Below, piece by piece: positions 1 to 8,900 of a stretch of DNA of 64,000 nt. This DNA is from Sellimonas caecigallum (GTDB lineage Bacteria > Bacillota > Clostridia > Lachnospirales > Lachnospiraceae). The stretch is from positions 1,922,001 through 1,986,000 of the forward strand of contig NZ_CP173660.1 in NCBI RefSeq assembly GCF_045038405.1, written 5' to 3'. Position numbers and translations under genes: made by a program. The notes beneath the pieces were generated by a model. The model had not been told where the DNA came from and ran no database searches. It saw nothing but the letters and a program-made list of their open reading frames with translations. Each line of letters begins with the position of its first letter. Positions within the stretch are counted from its first letter, which is position 1.

Positions 1-1
1 C

Positions 2-1960
2 TATCAGGCCCACGCGAGAGGGTTCGGGTTTGTGACGGTAGAAGGATTTGACGAGGATATTTTCATTTCCGAGGAAGATGCGGGGCAGGCGCTCCAGGGC
101 GACGAAGTAGAGATCATCCTTACAAAAAGCGGGAAAAACCGGCAGGAAGGGAAGCGCCAGGAAGGGAAAGTGGTAAAGATCATAAACCGCGGGACATCCC
201 AGCTTGTAGGATATTTTCAGAAAAATAAAAATTTTGGGTTCGTAGTGCCGGATAACCAGAAATTTTTGCAGGATATTTTTGTTCCGGAAGAGAGATCGAA
301 GGGAGCGGTTACAGGGCATAAAGTAGTCGTAAAGATTACTTCCTATGGCGGGGAAGGCAAGAATCCGGAAGGGGAAGTTGTTCAGATCCTAGGACACGTC
401 AATGACCCGGGGACAGATATTCTGAGTATCGCCATGTCTTATGAGCTCCCGATGGAGTTTCCTGAAAAGCTTTTGAATCAGGCGGAGCGGGTGGCAAAGC
501 CGGTAAGCGGTGCGGATTGTGCCGGCAGAAAAGACCTGAGGCATGTAAAGATGGTTACTATCGACGGGGAGGATGCGAAAGATCTGGATGATGCCGTCTC
601 CCTGGAGAAAAAGGAAGGATTTTATTTCCTTGGCGTACACATTGCAGATGTGACCAACTACGTGCAGGAAAACAGCGCTCTTGACCGGGAAGCAAAGAAA
701 CGGGGGACAAGTGTGTATCTGGCGGATCGTGTGATTCCGATGCTTCCGCATATTTTGTCAAACGGCATCTGCTCCTTGAATGCAGGAGAAGACAGGCTGG
801 CATTGAGCTGTCTGATGAAGATTGACGACAAAGGTGTGATCGTGGATCATGAGATTGCGGAGACGGTTATTCATGTAGATCGGAGGATGACATACACGGC
901 GGTAAAAAAGATTCTGGAAGACGAAGACGAGGAGACATGCCGTGAGTATGAGGAGTTCGTCCCGATGTTTCAGGAAATGGAAAAACTTTCCCGGATTTTG
1001 AGGAATAGAAGGCACAAAAGAGGTGCGGTGGATTTTGATTTTCCGGAGACGAAAGTTATCCTTGACGATGAAGGACGGCCGGTGGAACTGAAAGCCTACG
1101 AGAGAAATACTGCTACGAAGCTTATAGAAGATTTTATGTTGGCTGCAAACGAGACGGTGGCGGAGGATTTCTTCTGGAGGGAAATTCCGTTTGTGTACCG
1201 TACGCACGACACACCGGATGAGGAAAAGATACGAAAGCTCTCTGTCTTTATCAATAATTTTGGCTACACCATGCACATTGGAACCAAAGAAGTACACCCA
1301 AAAGAGATTCAGAAATTGCTGGAAAAGGCAGAGGGAACGCCCGAAGAGCCGATGATCGCAAGACTTGCGCTCCGCTCTATGAAACAGGCAAAGTATACAC
1401 CGGAAAATACGGGACATTTTGGACTTGCAACATCATACTATACGCACTTTACATCCCCGATCCGCCGCTATCCGGATCTTCAGATCCACAGGATCATCAA
1501 GGATACACTCCGCGGCAGGATGAATGAGAAGAAGATTGAACACTACGATGCGATCCTGCCTGAAGTAACAAAACATTCCAGCGAGATGGAGCGAAGGGCG
1601 GATGAGGCTGAACGGGAGACGGTAAAACTGAAAAAAGTGCAGTTTATGAAAAACCATATCGGAGAGGTGTACGAAGGAACCATTTCCGGGATCACAAAAT
1701 GGGGCATGTATGTGGAGCTTCCTAATACGATCGAAGGACTCGTTCATGTGGCCAATATGACGGATGATCATTATGAATATGTGGAAGAACAGTACGAGAT
1801 GAGAGGAGACCATACCGGAAGGACATACCGCCTTGGAGATAAAATTTTTATCCGCGTCATTGCGACAGATGAACTGCAGCGAACGATTGATTTTGAGATA
1901 GCGAAGGAGTGGGAGACGGATTATGACAAAGACGAATGTGAAGCTTATTGCGAACAATAA
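2..1960 (+). CDS. rnr: Ribonuclease R (3'-5' exoribonuclease), 5'-truncated by window edge
   Basis: RNase R degrades structured RNA 3' to 5' and, with SmpB and tmRNA, clears non-stop mRNAs. The reading frame is open from base 2 and already contains a cold-shock-domain motif (ARGFGFV), so the true start lies upstream of the window; the GTG at 32 is internal. A second cold-shock domain follows (KNFGFVVPDN), then the RNB catalytic domain with the acidic motif DGEDAKDLDDAVS, whose aspartates bind the metal ions. A C-terminal S1 domain begins near GEVYEGTISGITKWG. The end overlaps smpB by 38 bases in another frame, so the two are probably co-translated. Family assignment is firm. Only the missing N-terminus is uncertain. 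Confidence 0.96.
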   Translation, partial: YQAHARGFGFVTVEGFDEDIFISEEDAGQALQGDEVEIILTKSGKNRQEGKRQEGKVVKIINRGTSQLVGYFQKNKNFGFVVPDNQKFLQDIFVPEERSKGAVTGHKVVVKITSYGGEGKNPEGEVVQILGHVNDPGTDILSIAMSYELPMEFPEKLLNQAERVAKPVSGADCAGRKDLRHVKMVTIDGEDAKDLDDAVSLEKKEGFYFLGVHIADVTNYVQENSALDREAKKRGTSVYLADRVIPMLPHILSNGICSLNAGEDRLALSCLMKIDDKGVIVDHEIAETVIHVDRRMTYTAVKKILEDEDEETCREYEEFVPMFQEMEKLSRILRNRRHKRGAVDFDFPETKVILDDEGRPVELKAYERNTATKLIEDFMLAANETVAEDFFWREIPFVYRTHDTPDEEKIRKLSVFINNFGYTMHIGTKEVHPKEIQKLLEKAEGTPEEPMIARLALRSMKQAKYTPENTGHFGLATSYYTHFTSPIRRYPDLQIHRIIKDTLRGRMNEKKIEHYDAILPEVTKHSSEMERRADEAERETVKLKKVQFMKNHIGEVYEGTISGITKWGMYVELPNTIEGLVHVANMTDDHYEYVEEQYEMRGDHTGRTYRLGDKIFIRVIATDELQRTIDFEIAKEWETDYDKDECEAYCEQ

Positions 1961-2390
1961 GAAAGCGTATCACGACTATTTTATATTGGAGACATACGAA
2001 GCGGGAATTTCGCTTGCCGGCACGGAAGTAAAATCCATGCGGATGGGAAAATGCAGCATCAAAGAATCCTTCATCCGCATTGAGAACGGCGAGGTATTTG
2101 TCTATGGAATGCATATCAGTCCGTACGAAAAAGGAAATATTTTCAACAAAGACCCGCTTCGGGTCAGAAAACTTCTTCTGCACAAGCAGGAGATCCACAA
2201 ACTTCTCGGAAAGATGAAGGAGAAAGGCATGACTCTTGTGCCCCTTCGGGTGTATCTGAAAGGAAGTCTTGTCAAAGTGGAGATCGGGCTTGCCAAAGGA
2301 AAGAAACTTTATGACAAGAGGGCAGATATCGCAAAGAAAGATCAGACGCGTGAAGCGCAAAGAGATTTCAAAATCAGAAATTTTGGCTAG
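1923..2390 (+). CDS. smpB: SsrA-binding protein SmpB
   Basis: SmpB binds the tRNA-like part of tmRNA and delivers it to stalled ribosomes. The 155-residue length fits the family (about 150-160). Hallmarks are the N-terminal NNKKAYHDYFILETYEAGI, the GTEVKSMR segment, the FIRIENGEVFVYGMHI strand and the basic tail with KRADIAKKDQTREAQRD, which enters the decoding centre and mRNA channel. The start codon lies inside the end of rnr (38-base overlap). The tmRNA gene it serves lies about 1.2 kb downstream, past two other genes, so RNase R, SmpB and tmRNA are grouped. Confidence 0.97.
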   Translation: MTKTNVKLIANNKKAYHDYFILETYEAGISLAGTEVKSMRMGKCSIKESFIRIENGEVFVYGMHISPYEKGNIFNKDPLRVRKLLLHKQEIHKLLGKMKEKGMTLVPLRVYLKGSLVKVEIGLAKGKKLYDKRADIAKKDQTREAQRDFKIRNFG

Positions 2391-2417
2391 AATCATTTTG
2401 GAAAGGAAGGTATAATA

Positions 2418-2660
2418 ATGGTACCGGTTACAAAAAAAGATCTGAGGACATTGGTTTCTCAGACCACGATCGAGACATACGAGGAAATGACGCCGCAGCT
2501 TGTGCAGCTCATTGATATGACAAGAAAAGATGAGCGTTTAAGCGATGCGCAAAAATGGGATGAAATCTCTCTTCATATGCTGGGTTATGTAAAATCCTGC
2601 ACAAATGAGATCATCATCGAAGTTCTGGCGGAAATCCTCGGGTTGGACGACGAAGAATAA
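2418..2660 (+). CDS. Small acidic protein of unknown function
   Basis: An 80-residue, acidic, soluble protein with a good ribosome binding site (GGAAGG, 8-9 bases before ATG). I do not recognise a named family. The sequence looks all-helical (TTIETYEEMTPQLVQLIDMT and a C-terminal IIIEVLAEILGLDDEE) with no membrane segment, cysteine cluster or DNA-binding motif. It sits 27 bases after smpB and 26 bases before a hydrolase gene, so it is probably in the same transcript. Coding status is supported by the ribosome binding site, the tight spacing and codon use like its neighbours. Confidence 0.75.
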   Translation: MVPVTKKDLRTLVSQTTIETYEEMTPQLVQLIDMTRKDERLSDAQKWDEISLHMLGYVKSCTNEIIIEVLAEILGLDDEE

Positions 2661-2686
2661 TATACAGACAGTAGGAGGCCATGTAA

Positions 2687-3502
2687 ATGATACACAAAGA
2701 GATTCCCGTTACAATAAATGGAAAAGAGACAGATGCCAGATTATATACGTATTTCTGGAGTAATTCAGAAGAATTGTATGACGGGAGGAAGAGGCCTTGC
2801 GTATTGATCTGCCCAGGTGGAGCGTATCGGATGACGTCGGACCGGGAGGCAGAAGGAGTAGCGGTCAAATTCATGGATATGGGGTGCCATGCGGCAGTCC
2901 TCCGCTACACGACCGCTCCTTCGGAAGTATTCCCAGACGCATTTCTGGAAGTGGCTGCCTGCGTGAAAATGCTGAGAGAAAATGCAGAAAAATGGTATAT
3001 TGACACGGAGAAGATACTTATTCAGGGATCTTCGGCCGGAGGACATCTGGCAGCTATGTACGGTACATACTGGAACAATGAAAAATTGGCGGAGATTCTT
3101 GATACTACAGTGGAAGAACTTCGTCCAAACGGACAAATCCTGAGTTATCCGGTCATCACGACAGGAAAGTTCCGGCACAAAGATACATTTCGGAATCTCC
3201 TGGGAGATCTGTGGGATGAATTCAAGGGAACCTGTTCCCTTGAATGGAATGTCTCAGAGAATACACCGAATACGTTTATATGGCATACTTTTACTGACGC
3301 CACTGTGCCGGTAGAAAATTCACTCATGTATGTCCAGGCGCTGGTAAAGGCGGATATACCGGTGGAATTCCATCTTTTCCCAGAAGGAGAACATGGTCTT
3401 GGGACGGCTACACAGCTTAGTCTTGGAGCGGACGGAAGAGGCGTGCAGAGACAGTGTGCAAGGTGGATGCCGCTCGTAAAAGCCTGGATTGATACCTTGT
3501 GA
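2687..3502 (+). CDS. Alpha/beta hydrolase, acetyl-esterase/BD-FAE-like
   Basis: A 271-residue alpha/beta-hydrolase. It has an oxyanion-type motif CPGGAY and the nucleophile elbow GSSAGG (GxSxG, serine nucleophile). The acid and base are likely the Asp in HTFTDATVP and the His in FPEGEHGLG. The order nucleophile, Asp, His and the absence of a signal peptide fit cytoplasmic esterases that remove acetyl groups from xylan-type oligosaccharides. That substrate is inferred from the family. Start chosen because AGGAGG lies 9 bases upstream; an earlier ATG at 2680 runs directly into a stop. It is the last gene before ssrA. Confidence 0.85.
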   Translation: MIHKEIPVTINGKETDARLYTYFWSNSEELYDGRKRPCVLICPGGAYRMTSDREAEGVAVKFMDMGCHAAVLRYTTAPSEVFPDAFLEVAACVKMLRENAEKWYIDTEKILIQGSSAGGHLAAMYGTYWNNEKLAEILDTTVEELRPNGQILSYPVITTGKFRHKDTFRNLLGDLWDEFKGTCSLEWNVSENTPNTFIWHTFTDATVPVENSLMYVQALVKADIPVEFHLFPEGEHGLGTATQLSLGADGRGVQRQCARWMPLVKAWIDTL

Positions 3503-3521
3503 TATGTGGAAAAGATTCCCC

Positions 3522-3551
3522 TTGACAGAAAAACTTTTCTGCGCATATAAT
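3522..3551 (+). promoter_or_regulatory. SigA promoter for ssrA
   Basis: TTGACA at 3522-3527, an 18-base spacer, and TATAAT at 3546-3551, placing the start of transcription about 10-15 bases before the mature tmRNA end. A second overlapping TATAAT (3551-3556) is present. The promoter lies between the hydrolase stop and ssrA, so tmRNA is transcribed on its own. Confidence 0.85.
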
Positions 3552-3571
3552 ATAATGTGTCTGCAGAACCA

Positions 3572-3922
3572 GGGCTTGTACTGGTTTCGACGGGGGTTTT
3601 GAAGTTGGAGAAGCCATCCGCGGGACGGGACCGCGCAGTAAACCGTAATCTAAAAATAAACGCAGACAATAATAAATTAGCGTACGCTGCCTAATTTCGG
3701 CAGCAGTCGGCCTTAGGCTTCCCGCAGCTTAAGCAACCGGCTTCGACTTTTGCGGGGCACTTCACTCCCAAAGCTTTGAGGGAATGGAAGATTTTATGAA
3801 GCTACCAAAGAAATCAGCCTGTCATTAGGCGGGTTTTCGAGGGAAACTTAAAATAATGACTGTGATGGGAGATGCTTCGATGGAGAGGCTTTCGGACGCG
3901 GGTTCGATTCCCGCCAGGTCCA
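3572..3922 (+). ncRNA. ssrA: Transfer-messenger RNA (tmRNA), tag ADNNKLAYAA
   Basis: The 5' end carries the tmRNA signature TACTGGTTTCGACGGGG and the 3' end carries a T-arm (GGTTCGATTCC). The acceptor stem can be drawn: GGGCTTG (3572-3578) pairs with CAGGTCC (3915-3921), with discriminator A at 3922. CCA is not encoded, so it must be added after processing. The resume frame starts at GCA 3662 and ends with TAA at 3692-3694. It reads ADNNKLAYAA, with the hydrophobic AA end recognised by proteases. Length (351) is normal for one-piece tmRNA. Confidence 0.97.
3662..3694 (+). other. tmRNA tag-peptide reading frame
   Basis: Ten codons plus TAA inside ssrA, encoding ADNNKLAYAA; an Ala from the charged tmRNA is added first. 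The short A-x-x-N pattern and -AA end match clostridial tags. The resume codon is inferred from the tag pattern. Confidence 0.9.
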
Positions 3923-3927
3923 TCTGA

Positions 3928-3956
3928 AAAGCGCCGTGTTTACGGTGCTTTTTCTA
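3928..3956 (+). terminator. Intrinsic terminator of ssrA
   Basis: A stem formed by AAGCGCCGT and ACGGTGCTT (one G-T pair) is followed by a T-rich stretch. It begins 6 bases after the mature tmRNA 3' end. Confidence 0.85.
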
Positions 3957-3992
3957 TTTTTTGTTGTATATCTTCATCTAGAACTGCAGGGA

Positions 3993-4018
3993 AGGACCGT
4001 AACAGGTCCTTTTTTTTT
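3993..4018 (+). terminator. Second terminator downstream of ssrA
   Basis: AGGACC (3993-3998) pairs with GGTCCT (4005-4010), followed by eight T residues. It backs up the first terminator, so the holin-amidase pair should not be read through from ssrA. Confidence 0.85.
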
Positions 4019-4092
4019 GCATAAAATGAAGAGAAAGGGCAGATCCGAAAGAATACTCTTTTCGGAAACCGAAAAAAGAAAGGACAGATATT

Positions 4093-4386
4093 ATGGAACA
4101 GATTACAAATTATATCAAGCCGGAATTGATCGTGGTGGCCGTCGTGCTGTATATGATCGGGGCAGCGATCAAACGGACAAAGGCTGTAAAAGACAAATAC
4201 ATTCCGCTGATCCTGGGGGCGGCTGGGATCGCGTTTTGCGCAGTCTGGGTACTGGCAAACTGTCCGTTTGGATCAGGAAGAGAAATTGCGATGGCGGTAT
4301 TTACGGCGGTCGTTCAGGGAATCCTTGTGGCAGGAGCAAGCACCTATGTGAATCAGGTCGTCAAACAGCTTCACAAGGAGGAATAA
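4093..4386 (+). CDS. Phage-type holin (Hol44/A118-like)
   Basis: A 97-residue membrane protein with three hydrophobic segments (residues about 11-27, 38-56 and 66-84) and a short charged C-terminus (QLHKEE). The opening MEQITNYIKPELIVVAVVLY followed by a MIGAAIKR turn resembles the clostridial/A118-type phage holin family. Holins open the membrane so that a signal-less endolysin can reach the wall. The next gene, 3 bases on, is such an enzyme without a signal peptide, which strongly supports the call. It has a good ribosome binding site (AAAGAAAGGA). Family naming is by resemblance only. Confidence 0.72.
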   Translation: MEQITNYIKPELIVVAVVLYMIGAAIKRTKAVKDKYIPLILGAAGIAFCAVWVLANCPFGSGREIAMAVFTAVVQGILVAGASTYVNQVVKQLHKEE

Positions 4387-4389
4387 GCT

Positions 4390-5793
4390 ATGACAGTCTA
4401 CAACGTACATGCAGGACATTGTCCTCAGGGGAAAGGGGCTTATGGTGCCGTAGGGATTCTGAAAGAATCGGTGGAAAATCGTCTCGTCAAAGATGAAGTC
4501 ATCCGTCTTCTCCGCGTGGAAGGGCACACGGTTTATGATTGTACCTGTGAGGAGAATACAACACAGGATGGATGTCTTCGGAAAATTGTCACAAAATGTA
4601 ATCAGCACAATGTGGCGCTTGATGTATCGATCCACCTAAACAGCGGCCGAAACGACTACAAAGGAGATAACAGCACCGGCGGAACAGAAGTTTGGAATTA
4701 TGATACGAGGACGAAGGTAATTTCCGACCGTATCTGTTCAAACATTGCAAAAGAGCTTGGTATCCGGAACAGGGGCACGAAGTACAACAAAAATCTGTAT
4801 GTGCTGAACAGTACAAATTCCCCGGCACTTCTTGTGGAGTGCTGCTTTGTGGATGATAAAGACGATGCTGATCATTGGAATGCGAAGAAATGTGCCAAGG
4901 CGATCGCAGAAGGAATCCTGAATAAAACCATATCTTCCGGTTTTTCGAAGCCGGAAAACCCTCCAAAACCAGTCAATCCGGATGGCGAAGTAAAAGACAA
5001 TGCCGGAATGTTCCAAGAGAAAAAGGACCGTACAGGAGAAGTGTCTTACCAGGGGCATCTCCGGCAGATCGGATGGGCAAACTGGCAGTGCGACGGAAGG
5101 ATGATCGGAAGCATAGGCCAGAACAGAAGGATCGAAGCCCTTCGGATCAAGCCGGTAAATCATATGGATGTCACAGTTCATATCCGGAACATTGGAGATA
5201 AAGTGTATAAGAATATCACAAAAGATACAGTCATAGGTACAACAAAACAGAGCCTCCGTCTCGAAGCGATGAAGATCGAATCGGGCGATACTGTGTATCT
5301 CTACCGTGTACATCAGAAAGATATTGGATGGTCCAGGTGGTGCGTAAATGGACAGTGGGCAGGCGTCAAAGGCAAGAGCAAACAGATCGAGGCCGTAGAG
5401 ATCAAAGCGGCTAATATCGCTTATCTCGCACATGTGCAGGGAGCCGGCGATACAGGCTGGATGGCAGACGGCATGACAGCCGGCACCATCGGGCAGCAGA
5501 AACGAATGGAAGCGCTCCGGATCAAATCCCAACATTGCGGCAAAGTATATGCGCAGGCTCACATCCAAGGGATCGGCTGGAAAGATTTTGGGGAAATAGA
5601 CCAGAATACGGTTATCGGAACTGTTGGGGAAGACAAACGACTGGAATGTCTGAGATTAAAAGGCAATTTCGAGTGGAGGGCGCATATTCAGGGAACCGGG
5701 TGGACGGCCTGGACAAAAGCGGACGGAGTGGTCACACTCGGTACGGTTGGGCAGAGTCTTCGTCTTGAAGCAATCGAAATGAGAAAAGGATAA
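4390..5793 (+). CDS. N-acetylmuramoyl-L-alanine amidase with six ChW repeats
   Basis: Residues 1-175 are an Amidase_3 (zinc) domain. Probable ligands are His10 in HAGH, Glu26, and His82 in SIHLN, with catalytic Glu150 in LLVECCF. It cleaves the amide bond between muramic acid and the stem peptide. After a proline-rich linker, residues about 218-467 hold six ChW (clostridial hydrophobic, conserved Trp) repeats of the form IGW-x2-W ... GT-x-G-x4-RLEAI. Repeats 2 and 5 have lost one or more of the tryptophans. There is no signal peptide or membrane anchor, so export probably depends on the preceding holin. This pair has the form of a phage lysis module, standing alone beside ssrA. Confidence 0.9.
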   Translation: MTVYNVHAGHCPQGKGAYGAVGILKESVENRLVKDEVIRLLRVEGHTVYDCTCEENTTQDGCLRKIVTKCNQHNVALDVSIHLNSGRNDYKGDNSTGGTEVWNYDTRTKVISDRICSNIAKELGIRNRGTKYNKNLYVLNSTNSPALLVECCFVDDKDDADHWNAKKCAKAIAEGILNKTISSGFSKPENPPKPVNPDGEVKDNAGMFQEKKDRTGEVSYQGHLRQIGWANWQCDGRMIGSIGQNRRIEALRIKPVNHMDVTVHIRNIGDKVYKNITKDTVIGTTKQSLRLEAMKIESGDTVYLYRVHQKDIGWSRWCVNGQWAGVKGKSKQIEAVEIKAANIAYLAHVQGAGDTGWMADGMTAGTIGQQKRMEALRIKSQHCGKVYAQAHIQGIGWKDFGEIDQNTVIGTVGEDKRLECLRLKGNFEWRAHIQGTGWTAWTKADGVVTLGTVGQSLRLEAIEMRKG

Positions 5794-5919
5794 GAAATAT
5801 CATCCAGGGCAAGATCCGGAGAATATCACTGTATCTTCATATTGTGTTTCGTGTGGTATAGTGTTATCTTTAGAACGGAAGATGAAAGAATATATATAGA
5901 AAGATATGGAAAAGTACAA

Positions 5920-8900
5920 ATGAAAAAGACAAGAAGAACAAAAGGTGCCAGGGCATTGGCTTGTGTCCTCATCCTGTCACTTGCAGTATCTGTTCTTTCT
6001 GGATGCGGAGGAAGCAATGTATATGCAAAGGAGACAAAGATTATCGATCTGCGTACAGACGGTGTGGAAAATCCTGTGGGGATCGACAATGCTGCACCTC
6101 GATTTAGCTGGAAGATGAAGTCTGGAAAAATCGGAATCCGCCAGATAGCCTACCAGATTGTTGTGAAAGAGGAAGATGGAAATACGGTATGGGATTCCGG
6201 AAGAGTAAAAAATGCGGAATCTGCAGATATCCGCTATGGCGGCGAAAAGTTAGAACCGAAAACACGATATAAATGGACAGTAAAGGTAGAAGATGAAGAA
6301 GAAAATATCTATACGTCAAAACCTGCGTATTTTGAGACCGCTTTGATGGATGAGACACTTGCTTCATGGGATAATGCCAATTGGATCGGGCCAGATGAAA
6401 CTGCATTTGATGCGGCTTCTTCTGTATATTTCCATATCCGGACAGAAGTGCAGATGGATAAAAATTCTGGAAAAGCATCGCTGATCTTCGGGGCAAATGA
6501 TGAACGGCTGAAGGATCCATACAGGAATGCAGAGCATATGGCAGGAGAACACTATTTTCGGGTCGAGCTGGACGTGTCTCAAATGAAGAATGGGAAAGGC
6601 GCTGCCCTTCGCATCTATCGTGTTGGGTACCAGAAAACAGACCGTAAAGACACACCGCTTTTTTCGGTCTCAGCAGCGTCTGTGAAAGCTGCAAATCTGG
6701 ATCGGATTTTTACTCAGAAAAACAGATTTTCTGCCCATCAGCTGGATCTGCAGGTAAGCCAGGGGAAGATGCAGATCTGGATTGACGGACAGGCAGTCAT
6801 ACTCAGTGATCAGGGCAACAAAATGATCCTGGATCTGACAAGCTCTTATGGAATTTACCCGTATCTGAACTCGGTTGGTTTTTACGCTGATCCCGGTGGG
6901 AAGGCTGTTTACAAGAATTATCAGATCTGTAATACGGGGTATGGAACGGGCGTCCTTTTTGACGAAAATACGGGTGCCGGGATACGCATATTCGACGGTA
7001 ATGAAGGAGTGTCAGTAGAAGGGAACGTGATTACGGTAGATGGAGGAAAAAATGGAATCCTCTGTTGTGCGGATCCAAGCTTTGGTGCGTCTCCGATGCT
7101 GCGAAAAGAGTTCCATGTCAAGGAAAATATAGAGAAAGCAAGACTGTACATCAGCGCCCGCGGAATCTATGAGGCAAAGATCAATGGAAAGCGGACGGAC
7201 GACTCCTGGTATCAGCCAGGAAATGCGGAATATCGCGAAGAGATGCCATATCAGACATATGATATCACAGAGCTCGTGAAAGAAGGAGACAATGCAATTG
7301 GAGTCTGCCTTGGAAGAGGATGGTGGAGCGGATATCTTTCTCCGAAAGAAGAAAATCATGACTACTACGGAGAGGTCAACGCGCTGCTTGCAAAGATCGA
7401 GATTCAATACGCTGACGGGACAAAAGATACGATCGTGAGCGATCCGTCCTGGCAGTATTACGGAGACGGGCCTCTCAGATCAGATTCCTTTTACCATGGT
7501 GTCCGGTACGATGCGGGAAAAGAGAAGCAGGTTCTGGGATTTTCGAAAGCAGAGTACGAAAACGCCGAACTCAGATCCGCCAAAGTGATCGATGTGAGAA
7601 AAGAATTTTCAGATTACAAGATGAAGGCAAGATGTGCAGGTGCTGTACATAAAGTCGGGCAGAAAAAGGTAAAGAAAGCGCTTGGCGAATCACGGGAAGG
7701 TTCCAGATCTTATATATACGATATGGGAGAAAATATAGCCGGTGTGCCGAGCATAACGATCCCAAAAGAATATGCCGATGAGGGAAGCGTGATCACGGTC
7801 AGATATGCGGAGATGCTCTATCCGGACACGGAAGAATACAAAGAGAGAGATTTGGATGGACTTTTGATGACGGAAAATTACCGTACGGCGCTCTCGACTG
7901 ATATTTACACTATGTCTGATGAAGAACTTGTCATCGAGCCGCATTTTACTTTGCACGGCGGTAGATATATTGAGATTACCGGACTGAAAAAAGAACTTCC
8001 AAAGGATTATATCCGGATGCTCGTCCTGTCGTCAGGGGAACTGACGGCTCGATATGAAAGTTCAGATCAGCTTGTAAACCTCCTGTTTCAGAATATACAG
8101 AATTCCCAGACAAGCAATTTCATCTCTTACCCGACAGACTGTCCCCAGAGGGATGAACGGCTTGGATGGCTTGGGGATGCACAGATTTATGCAAAAGCGG
8201 CATCCTATCAGGGGGATGTGTATGAATTTTACAGGCGCTGGCTTGACACTGTCCGCGCAGAACAGGCTGAGAACGGAGAACTTCCAGCTTATGCGCCTTC
8301 CTATGACAAGATAGAAAACGGAACGGTACGGCTGGGAAGTGATGCAGAATGGGATGGTATCGTCTGGAAAAGCGCCATCGCAGTGATCCCATATACTTTA
8401 TATCTGCAAACCGGGAGAAAGGAGATTGTGGAGGAAAATATCGAGGCGGTGTACAGGTATATCAAGTACCTGGACAGTGTAGATTTCCGGTATGCGAATG
8501 CTAATAAAGTGATCCAGACGGAGAAAGCACTTCCAGGGAAAACAGGATTTCTTGCAGACTGGCTTGGCAGAGTGGAGACAGACGAGACACTGATCAATCA
8601 TGCATACTATGTGTACATGCTGAAGATCGCATCGGAAATGGCTGGAATTGCAGGTCAAAAGGAGATGGAATCAGAGCTTTGCTCCATGCATGAGCTGGCA
8701 AAGAACGCATGGAATACAATTTATATCGATGAAAAAAATGGAATGACGAGAGGAGCAGATGGCAAAATCCAGAATACCCAGGCGTCTTATGCAGTTCCGC
8801 TGAGTCTGAATGTCATCTCTGAAAAGACCGCGCAAAAAGCAGCGGAAAATCTGGATAGACTCATCAAAGAACCGCAGCCGGGGAAGGATGGGGAAGGCGG

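Noticed and set aside
3928..5842. A full prophage or an attachment-site duplication at ssrA
   Set aside because: I looked for a second copy of the ssrA 3' end (GGTTCGATTCCCGCC) after the amidase and saw none. No integrase, capsid or tail genes are present.
5842..5919. N-terminal extension of the rhamnosidase from a TTG start
   Set aside because: The extension has no ribosome binding site and would place the signal peptide 26 residues in. The ATG at 5920 gives a normal lipoprotein signal.
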